Below are positions 1 to 6,371 of a stretch of 11,216 nt of DNA, one piece after another. Positions within the stretch are counted from its first letter, which is position 1. Every line of letters begins with the position of its first letter. This DNA is from Alphaproteobacteria bacterium (GTDB lineage Bacteria; Pseudomonadota; Alphaproteobacteria; CACIAM-22H2), in the NCBI GenBank assembly GCA_947500965.1, contig CANMWW010000025.1, positions 1-11,216 of the forward strand. Reading direction: 5' to 3'. A program made the position numbers and the translations under genes. Under the pieces are notes generated by a model. That model searched no databases. It saw only the letters and a program-made list of their open reading frames with translations, and had not been told where the DNA came from.

Positions 1-1704
1 CCCGCCAGCATCGACGCCGCGATCGCAGCCGCGACGGCCGCCGTCGCGTCCTGGTCCGCGACGCCAGCGCCCGCGCGCGCCGCCGTGCTGCGCCGTGCCG
101 CCGACGCGCTGGAGGAGGCGCGCGCGGAACTCCTTCCGCTGCTCGTGCGCGAGGCCGGCAAGACGCTGCCCAACGCCGTGGCCGAGATCCGCGAGGCGGC
201 CGACTTCCTGCGCTACTACGCGGCGGGCGCGGAGGCGATGCCGGACGCGCCGCCGCTGGGCGCCGTCGCCTGCATCTCGCCCTGGAACTTCCCTCTGGCG
301 ATCTTCACGGGGCAGGTCGCCGCGGCGCTTGCATCCGGCAACGCGGTTCTCGCCAAGCCGGCGGAGGAGACGCCGCTGGTGGCAGCCGCCGCGACGCGCC
401 TGCTGCACGAGGCTGGCGTGCCGCGCGACGCGCTCGCGCTGCTTCCCGGCGCGGGGGAGGCAGGCGCAGCGCTGGTCACGGATGCGCGCGTGCAGGGCGT
501 CGTCTTCACCGGCTCCACCGAGGTGGCGCGCGTCATCCAGCGCGTCCTCGCCGGCCGCCTGGCGAGCGGCGGCGCGCCGGTGACGCTCGTCGCGGAGACC
601 GGCGGGATCAACGCCATGGTGGTCGACAGCTCGGCGTTGCCCGAGCAGGCCGTCGCCGACATCCTCGCCTCCGCCTTCGACAGCGCGGGGCAGCGCTGCT
701 CCGCGCTGCGCGTCCTCTGCGTGCAGGAGGAGGCGGCGGACAGGCTGCTGGCCATGCTGCGCGGCGCCATGCGCGAGTTATCGATCGGCGATCCCGCGCG
801 CCTCGAGACCGACATCGGCCCGGTGATCGCCGATGCTGCGCGCGAGGCGATCCTCGCCCATGTCGCGTCGATGCGCGCGCGCGGCTTCGCGGTCGACGCG
901 CCCGAGGCGCCGCCAGGACGCTTCGTCGCGCCGACGCTGGTCGAGGTCGGCCGCGTCGCCGACGTGGGGCGCGAGGTCTTCGGGCCGGTGCTGCACGTGC
1001 TGCGCTACCGGCGCGAGGCGCTCGACGCGCTGCTCGAGGACATCGACGCGTCCGGATACGCGCTCACCTTCGGCCTGCACACGCGGCTCGATGGCACCGC
1101 CGCGCGCGTGCTGTCGCGCGTCGCCGCGGGGAACTGCTACGTGAACCGCAACATCGTCGGCGCCACCGTGGGCGTGCAGCCCTTTGGCGGCTCGGGCCTC
1201 TCTGGCACCGGGCCGAAGGCGGGCGGGCCGCTCTACCTCGCGCGGCTGAAGGCGGAGCCGGTCGCGCTCCCGCTCTCCGGCGGCGAACTCGCGGGCCCGG
1301 TCGGCGAGACCAACCGCTACGAGCTGCGCCCGCGCGGCCGGGTGGCGGCCATGGCGCGCCAGGCCGCGGCGCTGCGCGGCCAGGTCGATGCGATCCTCGC
1401 GGCCGGGAACCGCGCGCTGGTCGCGTCGGCCAACCCGGCGCGCGCGGCGGTGGAGGGGCGCGCGGGCGTCGAACTCGTGGCCGACCCGCTCGCCGACCCG
1501 GCGCTGCGCGCCGTCGTCAGCGACGAAGCGGGCGAGCCGCTGCTAGCGCTGCTGCGCCGGCTCGCGGCGCGCGAGGGCGCGATCGTCCCGGTCATTCGCG
1601 GCGGCGCCGAGGGCTGCGATCCGCTGCGCCTGGTCGAGGAGTGCGTCGTCTCCACGAACACCGCCGCCGCCGGCGGCAACGCGAGCCTGATGGCGCTGGA
1701 GTGA
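1..1704 (+). CDS. putA: PutA, C-terminal part (L-glutamate-gamma-semialdehyde dehydrogenase half); 5' end outside window
   Basis: The frame is open from base 1, so the gene is cut at its 5' end; 567 residues are visible. They form the aldehyde dehydrogenase half of PutA, which oxidises glutamate-gamma-semialdehyde to glutamate with NAD+ after proline dehydrogenase has acted. That N-terminal half is missing here. Visible evidence: the SPWNFPLA substrate/NAD loop near base 278, FTGSTEVA near base 508, the ETGG motif with general base Glu at bases 595-597, and the catalytic nucleophile Cys at 697-699 in SAGQRCSALR. PFGGSGLSGTGPKAGGP follows near base 1180. About 150 residues then follow the dehydrogenase core, ending in the conserved PutA tail NTAAAGGNASLM. 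That resembles the extra C-terminal domain of longer (type B-like) PutAs. The DNA-binding or membrane role of this PutA cannot be judged. The gene ends 31 bp from a convergent dehydrogenase gene, and I see no clear terminator between them. Confidence 0.96.
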   Translation, partial: PASIDAAIAAATAAVASWSATPAPARAAVLRRAADALEEARAELLPLLVREAGKTLPNAVAEIREAADFLRYYAAGAEAMPDAPPLGAVACISPWNFPLAIFTGQVAAALASGNAVLAKPAEETPLVAAAATRLLHEAGVPRDALALLPGAGEAGAALVTDARVQGVVFTGSTEVARVIQRVLAGRLASGGAPVTLVAETGGINAMVVDSSALPEQAVADILASAFDSAGQRCSALRVLCVQEEAADRLLAMLRGAMRELSIGDPARLETDIGPVIADAAREAILAHVASMRARGFAVDAPEAPPGRFVAPTLVEVGRVADVGREVFGPVLHVLRYRREALDALLEDIDASGYALTFGLHTRLDGTAARVLSRVAAGNCYVNRNIVGATVGVQPFGGSGLSGTGPKAGGPLYLARLKAEPVALPLSGGELAGPVGETNRYELRPRGRVAAMARQAAALRGQVDAILAAGNRALVASANPARAAVEGRAGVELVADPLADPALRAVVSDEAGEPLLALLRRLAAREGAIVPVIRGGAEGCDPLRLVEECVVSTNTAAAGGNASLMALE

Positions 1705-1735
1705 GGCGGCGGGGGGATCGGTCGGTCCACCTGCC

Positions 1736-2506
1736 TCAGATCTTCACGCTCATGCCGCCGTCGACGACGAGGACGTGGCCGGTGCAGTAGGCGGAGGCGT
1801 CGCTCGCGAGGAAGACGACGGCGCCGTCGAGCTCGTCCTCGCGGCCCCAGCGGCGCAGCGCGGTGCGCGCGGCGAACCAGTCGCGCCGCTCGGGGTCGGC
1901 GCGCAGGGGCGTCGACATGTTGTCCGGCGTCATCATGTAGCCAGGCGCGATCGCGTTGACCGTGACGCCGCGCGGGCCCCACTCGACGGCGAGCGCGCGG
2001 GTCATGCCCTCCAGCCCCGCCTTGGCCGCGCAGTAGCTCGCATTGGCCTCGCGCGCGATATGCGCGTTGATCGAGGAGATGTTCACGACCCGGCCCCAGC
2101 CGCGGCGAAGCATGCCGACCGACGCGGCGCGCGCGAGGCGGAAGCAGGCGTTGAGGTCGACCTCGACGATCTCCGCCCATTGCGCGTCGGTCGTCTCGCT
2201 CGCCGTGGCGCCGTTCCCGTAGCCGGCGTTGTTCACGAGGATGTCGAGATGGCCGCGCTCCGCCTCGATGCGGTCGACCGCGGCCTGCGTTGCCGCGGCG
2301 TCGGTCGTGTCGAAGGCCATCGCGCTCGCGTCGCCGCCCGCGGCGACGATCGCGGCGCGCGTCGCCTCGATCCCCGCCGCGTTGCGGCCATTGACCACGA
2401 CATGCGCGCCGCAGCGCGCGAGCGCCAGCGCCATCGCGCGCCCGAGCCCGCGCGAGGCGCCGGTCACGAGGGCGACCCTGCCCTCGAGCGAGAACATGCC
2501 TGCCAT
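1736..2506 (-). CDS. SDR family NAD(P)-dependent oxidoreductase (gluconate 5-dehydrogenase-like)
   Basis: This is a 256-residue classical short-chain dehydrogenase/reductase, the usual length for the family. It has the cofactor motif TGASRGLG (residues 15-22), NNAG (92-95) and the catalytic tetrad Asn119, Ser145, Tyr158 and Lys162 (YCAAK). It ends in the usual VVDGGMSVKI tail. Arg19 inside the glycine motif and Arg41 after the second strand suggest a preference for NADP(H); this is inference. The N-terminal FSLEGRVALVTGASRGLG and the NGR segment resemble gluconate 5-dehydrogenase-type enzymes, but SDR substrates cannot be read from sequence. The start at 2506 is favoured because GGAGGA lies on the minus strand at 2512-2517, five bases upstream; a second Met at 2497 is possible. 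It is divergent from the GlpA-like operon with only 74 bp between, so it may share control with it and act on a related polyol or ketose. It is convergent with putA. Confidence 0.92.
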   Translation of the reverse strand: MAGMFSLEGRVALVTGASRGLGRAMALALARCGAHVVVNGRNAAGIEATRAAIVAAGGDASAMAFDTTDAAATQAAVDRIEAERGHLDILVNNAGYGNGATASETTDAQWAEIVEVDLNACFRLARAASVGMLRRGWGRVVNISSINAHIAREANASYCAAKAGLEGMTRALAVEWGPRGVTVNAIAPGYMMTPDNMSTPLRADPERRDWFAARTALRRWGREDELDGAVVFLASDASAYCTGHVLVVDGGMSVKI

Positions 2507-2511
2507 TGGGA

Positions 2512-2517
2512 TCCTCC
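2512..2517 (-). promoter_or_regulatory. Ribosome binding site of the SDR gene
   Basis: GGAGGA on the minus strand lies five bases before the ATG at 2506. It is the strongest Shine-Dalgarno match near this gene and decides the start in favour of 2506 over the internal ATG at 2497. Confidence 0.7.
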
Positions 2518-2540
2518 GTCCTGCCGACCCCGTGCCGCGC

Positions 2541-2570
2541 TTGCGACCGGCGGCGGGCGATGCCTAACCT
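2541..2570 (+). promoter_or_regulatory. Candidate promoter for the GlpA-like operon
   Basis: TTGCGA at 2541-2546 and TAACCT at 2565-2570 are separated by 18 bp and form the best sigma70-like pair in the short divergent gap. Transcription would begin at about 2577, only a few bases before the ATG at 2581. This would make the message leaderless or nearly so, in keeping with the lack of a Shine-Dalgarno sequence. The match is only moderate and alphaproteobacterial promoters are loose, so this is a prediction. Confidence 0.35.
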
Positions 2571-2580
2571 TCCGCGCAGC

Positions 2581-3987
2581 ATGACCGCGCCGCATCCCGA
2601 GGCAACAGGAACATTCGACGTCGCGGTCATCGGCGCCGGCGTGGTCGGCTGCGCGGTGGCGCGCGAATTCGCGCTGGCCGGGCTGCGCGTGGCGCTGGTC
2701 GAGCGCGGCGCGGACATCCTGTCCGGCGCGAGCAAGGCGAACAGCGCCATCCTCCATACCGGCTTCGACGCGCCGACGGGCAGCCTCGAGCTCGCCTGCA
2801 TGCGCGAGGGCGCGCGGCGCTACCGCGCGATGCACGAGGAGGCGGGGCTGCCGCTGCTGGAGACGGGCGCGCTGCTTGCCGCCTGGACGCCCCGCGACCT
2901 CGAGGCGCTGCCCGGCATCGTCGCGCAGGCGCATGCCAACGGCGTCGGCGACGTGCGCCAGGTCGGCATCGACGAGGCGCGCGCAATCGAGCCGGGCCTC
3001 GCGCCGGGCCTGCTCGGCGCGGTGGTCGTGCCCGGCGAGGCGGTGGTCGATCCGTGGTCGGCGCCGCTCGCCCATGCGCTGGACGCGATCGCGCAGGGCG
3101 CGCGCGTGCTGCGCGGCACCGAGGTGACCGGCGGGCGTCGCGAGGCGGGCGCCTGGACGCTCGCGACGACGCGCGGCGCGCTGCGCGCGCGCGTGGTCGC
3201 CAACTGCGCGGGGCTGCGCGGCGACCTGGTCGAGGCGATCGCGCGGCCGAGCCCCTTCGAGATCCGCCCGCGCAAGGGCCAGTTCGTCGTGCTCGACAAG
3301 ACGGCGCGCCGGCATGTCCGCTCGATCGTGCTGCCGGTGCCCGACGCGCGCACCAAGGGCGTGCTCGTCTGCCCCACGATCTTCGGCAACGTGCTGGTCG
3401 GGCCGACCGCCGAGGAGCAGCAGGACCGCGAGCGCGCCGCGCTCGACGCGGAGGTGCTCGCAGGCCTCGTCGCGCAGGGCAGCCGAGTCCTGCCCGCGCT
3501 CGCCGCGGAGCCGGTCACCGCGGCCTATGCCGGGCTGCGGCCGGCGACGCAGCACAAGGACTACGCGATCGAGGCGTTGCGCGATGACGGCTGGATCTCG
3601 ATCGGCGGCATCCGCTCGACCGGCCTGACCGCCTCTCTCGGCATCGCGGCGCATGCGCTCCACCTGCATGCGGAGAATTTCGGCCTGCCACCACGCCCGC
3701 CGCGCGTCGCCGCGCCGCGCGTGCCCAGCCTCGCCGAGCACCTGCCGCGGCCGTGGATGCGCCCGGGGCGCGACGAGATCGTCTGCCATTGCGAGGGCGT
3801 CACGCGCGCGGAGATCGCGGCGGCGCTCGAGGGCCCTCTCCCGGCGGGCGACATCGGCGGGCTCAGGCGCCGCACGCGCTGCATGCTCGGCCGCTGCCAG
3901 GGCTTCCATTGCGCGCGCCGCGTGATGGAGATCGCCGCGCCGTCGCTGCCGGGGCTGGTCGAGGCGATCGCCCGCGAGGGCCGTTGA
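2581..3987 (+). CDS. GlpA-like FAD-dependent oxidoreductase with C-terminal BFD-type [2Fe-2S] domain
   Basis: The predicted protein has 468 residues. It starts with a DAO-type FAD fold: GAGVVG at 18-23, the ribose-binding acidic residue Glu41, and the glycerol-3-phosphate dehydrogenase signature SGASKANSAILHTGF around 48-62. The C-terminus is a BFD-like [2Fe-2S] domain with Cys402-x-Cys404 and Cys439-x4-Cys444, the pattern of anaerobic GlpA. The likely role is oxidation of glycerol-3-phosphate or a similar polyol phosphate, with electrons leaving through the iron-sulfur cluster. E. coli GlpA is longer (about 540 residues) and works with GlpB and GlpC; no GlpC is seen here. An extra Cys434 sits just before the second cysteine pair, where relatives have a small aliphatic residue. 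There is no membrane segment or signal peptide, so it is cytoplasmic or membrane-associated through partners. The start at 2581 was chosen because the FAD motif follows at normal distance; in-frame ATGs at 2560 and 2506 are possible. Its stop overlaps the next start. Confidence 0.9.
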   Translation: MTAPHPEATGTFDVAVIGAGVVGCAVAREFALAGLRVALVERGADILSGASKANSAILHTGFDAPTGSLELACMREGARRYRAMHEEAGLPLLETGALLAAWTPRDLEALPGIVAQAHANGVGDVRQVGIDEARAIEPGLAPGLLGAVVVPGEAVVDPWSAPLAHALDAIAQGARVLRGTEVTGGRREAGAWTLATTRGALRARVVANCAGLRGDLVEAIARPSPFEIRPRKGQFVVLDKTARRHVRSIVLPVPDARTKGVLVCPTIFGNVLVGPTAEEQQDRERAALDAEVLAGLVAQGSRVLPALAAEPVTAAYAGLRPATQHKDYAIEALRDDGWISIGGIRSTGLTASLGIAAHALHLHAENFGLPPRPPRVAAPRVPSLAEHLPRPWMRPGRDEIVCHCEGVTRAEIAAALEGPLPAGDIGGLRRRTRCMLGRCQGFHCARRVMEIAAPSLPGLVEAIAREGR

Positions 3988-4925
3988 GGCGCTCGGTCGT
4001 CATCGTCGGCGGCGGGCCGGCCGGGCTGAGCGCCGCGCGCGTGCTCGTCGCGGCGGGGCTGCGCGACGTGCTGGTGCTCGAGCGCAATCCCGGGGCGGGC
4101 GGCGTGCCCCGCTTCTGCGGCCATCGCGGCTGGGGCATGCTCGATTTCGGCCGCTTCTGGACCGGGCCGGGCTACGCGGCGCGGCTCGTGCAGTCGGCTG
4201 CCGGGGCCGAGATCCGCACCAACGCGAGCGTGCTGGCGCTGCATCCCGGTGGCGAGCTCGAGGTCTCGACGCGCGATGGCATCGAGCGCGTCGCGGCGCG
4301 CGCGGTGCTGCTCGCCACGGGCACGCGCGAGGCGCCGCGCGCGGCGCGCCTGCTGCCCGGCACGCGACCCTGGGGCGTGCTGAACACCGGCGCGTTCCAG
4401 GAGATGGTCCATGCCGGCCTCATGGTCCCGTTCCGCCGACCGGTCATCCTCGGCAGCGAACTCGTCGGCTTCTCCGCGCTGCTCACCGCGCGCCACGCGG
4501 GCATCCGGCCGGTGGCGATGGTGGAGGAGGGCGCGCGCATCCGGGCGCCGTGGCCGGCCGGGCTCGTCGCGCGCCTCGCCTTCGGCGTGCCGGTGATCGC
4601 CGGCGCGCGGATCCTCGGCATCGAGGGCGGCGCGCGCGTCGAGGCGCTGCGCATCGCGCGCGGCGGAAGGGAGGAGGCGATCGCCTGCGACGGCGTCATC
4701 GTCTCCGGCCGCTTCCTGCCCGACGCTGCCTTCGCGCGCGCCAGCCATCTCGGCATGGACGAGATCACCGGCGGCCCCGCGGTCGACGCGGGCTGGCGCT
4801 GCACCGATCCCGCCTATTTCGCGGCGGGCAACGTGCTGCGCCCGGCGCGGCATTCCGGGGCCGTGGCGCGCGAGGGCATGGCGGCGGCGCGCGCGATCCT
4901 GCGCGCGCTCGGGGCGGCGCGATGA
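3984..4925 (+). CDS. Small FAD/NAD(P)-dependent oxidoreductase (GlpB/HcnB-like Pyr_redox_2 fold)
   Basis: The predicted protein has 313 residues. The only plausible start is TTG at 3984, inside the upstream stop (TTGA), with a GAGGG sequence a few bases before it. The open frame continues upstream but that part is a shadow of the GlpA-like gene. Visible motifs are the N-terminal FAD motif GGGPAG (9-14) with Glu33, VPRFCGH at 41-47, LLATGTREAP at 109-118, and a C-terminal FAD contact segment YFAAGNVLRP. It has no CxxC pair, so it is not a thioredoxin reductase-type disulfide enzyme. The second dinucleotide site reads GSELVG (157-162) and lacks the central glycine of GxGxxG, as is usual in this subfamily. 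In related operons this protein sits beside a GlpA-like enzyme and a glycerol kinase. The inferred job is to pass electrons between the GlpA-like enzyme and NAD(P)+ or another carrier. Its direct partner and acceptor are unknown. Confidence 0.85.
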   Translation: MRRSVVIVGGGPAGLSAARVLVAAGLRDVLVLERNPGAGGVPRFCGHRGWGMLDFGRFWTGPGYAARLVQSAAGAEIRTNASVLALHPGGELEVSTRDGIERVAARAVLLATGTREAPRAARLLPGTRPWGVLNTGAFQEMVHAGLMVPFRRPVILGSELVGFSALLTARHAGIRPVAMVEEGARIRAPWPAGLVARLAFGVPVIAGARILGIEGGARVEALRIARGGREEAIACDGVIVSGRFLPDAAFARASHLGMDEITGGPAVDAGWRCTDPAYFAAGNVLRPARHSGAVAREGMAAARAILRALGAAR

Positions 4926-6355
4926 GCGGGGCGGGCGCCATCCTCGCCATCGACCAAGGCACCACGGGCACGAAGGCGATCGCGTGGCGCGGCGGCGTGC
5001 TGCGCGAGGTCGGGCGGCGCGCCCATCGCCAGCTGCGGCCGCGGCCCGGGCATGTCGAGCATGACCCGATGGAGCTGCTCGGCCACGTGCGCGAACTCCT
5101 CGAGGCCGCCGGCCCCGTCGACCTCCTCGGCCTCGCGAACCAGGGCGAGACCGTCGTCGCGTGGGACGAGGCGACGGGACGGCCGCTGCACAACGCGCTG
5201 GTCTGGCAGGACGAGCGCACGGCCGGCGAGGTCGCGCGGCTGCGCGCGGCCGGCGTCGAGGCGCTGACGCTCGCGCGCGCGGGCCTGCCGCTCGATCCCT
5301 ATTTCTCCGCGACCAAGCTGCGCTGGCTGCTCGACAACGCCGAGGGGGCGCGCGAGCTCCTGCGCCTCGGGCGGCTGCGCCTCGGCACGAGCGACGCGTT
5401 CTTCCTGCGCCACCTCGCCGGCGCCGGCGCGACGGATCCCTCGACCGCCTCGCGCACCAGCCTCATGGACATCCGCAGGCTGCGCTGGGACGCGGAGCTC
5501 TGCGCGGCCTTCGGCGTGCCGGTCGAGTGCCTGCCGGAGATCAAGCCGACCACCGGCCCCTTCGGCGTCGCGCCGGGCGGCGCGCGCATCGTGGCGAGCG
5601 TCGTCGACCAGCAGGCCGCGCTCTTCGGCCATGGCTGCGAGGCACCGGGCGACATCAAGATCACCTTCGGCACGGGCGCCTTCGCGCTCGCGCTGTCGCC
5701 CGGCGTGCCGGAGGCGGGCGGCGCCGACGGACTGCTGCCGACCTGCGCCTGGCGGCTGGGCGACGCGCCGGCGCGCCATGCGCTCGATGGCGGGATCCTC
5801 GCCGCGGGCGCGGCGCTCGAATGGCTCGGCGAGGCAGGGCTCGTCCAGGGCCATGCGCAGCTCGACGGGTTCGAGGGCCCGTCGGCGCTGGAGCGCGGCA
5901 TCGCCTTCGTGCCGGCGCTGGCCGGGCTGGGCTGCCCGCACTGGGACCGCGCGGCGCGCGGCTGCTGGCTCGGCCTCGACCTCGCGACCGGTCCCGCGGA
6001 GCTGCGTCGCGCCGTGCTCGAGGGCATCGCGATGCGCGCGGCCGAACTCGTCGGCGCGATGCGCGCGCGGCTGGGATCGGTGTCGCGCGTGGCCGTCGAT
6101 GGCGGCCTCGTGCGCAGCGCGTTCTTCCGCGGCTTCCTCGCCGACGCGCTGGGACAGGCCGTGGAGGTCGCGGCCTCGCCCGACATGACGGCGCTGGGCA
6201 CGCTGCATCTCTGCCTCGCGGCGATCGGCAGCAGCGAGCGTCCGGGCGCGGGGGAAAGGTCGCGCGTCGAGCCGCGCGCGCCCCTGCCGCCGGGGCTCCA
6301 CGCGCGCTATGCGCGGGCCGTCGCTCTCTCCCGCGCCTGGGGACGCAGCGGCTGA
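4922..6355 (+). CDS. FGGY-family carbohydrate kinase, glycerol kinase-like
   Basis: The predicted protein has 477 residues, slightly shorter than E. coli GlpK (about 500). The start ATG at 4922 overlaps the previous stop as ATGA, so translation is probably coupled. The phosphate-binding segment DQGTTGTK lies at 11-18. The catalytic-base aspartate is Asp229 in VDQQAALFG, and FGTGAF (249-254) matches the ADP/substrate loop. By ungapped comparison with E. coli GlpK recalled from memory, the glycerol contacts Glu84, Trp103, Tyr135, Asp245 and Phe270 correspond to Glu76, Trp95, Tyr127, Asp229 and Phe254, all conserved. Arg83 is replaced by Gly75 (NQGET instead of NQRET). The kinase fold and ATP use are secure; the substrate could be glycerol or another small polyol. 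Immediate linkage to two G3P dehydrogenase-like flavoproteins supports polyol phosphorylation followed by oxidation. The gene ends 16 bp from the convergent dctM, with no obvious terminator. Confidence 0.9.
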   Translation: MSGAGAILAIDQGTTGTKAIAWRGGVLREVGRRAHRQLRPRPGHVEHDPMELLGHVRELLEAAGPVDLLGLANQGETVVAWDEATGRPLHNALVWQDERTAGEVARLRAAGVEALTLARAGLPLDPYFSATKLRWLLDNAEGARELLRLGRLRLGTSDAFFLRHLAGAGATDPSTASRTSLMDIRRLRWDAELCAAFGVPVECLPEIKPTTGPFGVAPGGARIVASVVDQQAALFGHGCEAPGDIKITFGTGAFALALSPGVPEAGGADGLLPTCAWRLGDAPARHALDGGILAAGAALEWLGEAGLVQGHAQLDGFEGPSALERGIAFVPALAGLGCPHWDRAARGCWLGLDLATGPAELRRAVLEGIAMRAAELVGAMRARLGSVSRVAVDGGLVRSAFFRGFLADALGQAVEVAASPDMTALGTLHLCLAAIGSSERPGAGERSRVEPRAPLPPGLHARYARAVALSRAWGRSG

Positions 6356-6371
6356 CCGCCGGCGCCCGCGG

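Noticed and set aside
1705..1735. Possible terminator between putA and the SDR gene
   Set aside because: No stable inverted repeat with a T-run is visible in these 31 bases.
1317..2801. Long minus-strand open frame overlapping putA, the SDR and the GlpA-like gene
   Set aside because: It runs in the wrong frame across three recognisable genes and is low in complexity; the real minus-strand gene here is the SDR at 1736-2506.
3753..3983. Upstream extension of the second flavoprotein's open frame
   Set aside because: The segment is Arg- and Gly-rich, overlaps the iron-sulfur domain of the GlpA-like gene, and precedes the natural FAD-motif start, so the TTG at 3984 was chosen.
2464..6301. Several 400-500 codon minus-strand open frames opposite the GlpA-like, flavoprotein and kinase genes
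   Set aside because: They are Arg- and Ala-rich with no domain motifs and lie opposite genes with intact catalytic motifs.
6356..6371. Possible bidirectional terminator between the kinase gene and dctM
   Set aside because: Only a 4-bp complementarity can be formed in the 16-bp gap, which is too weak to call.
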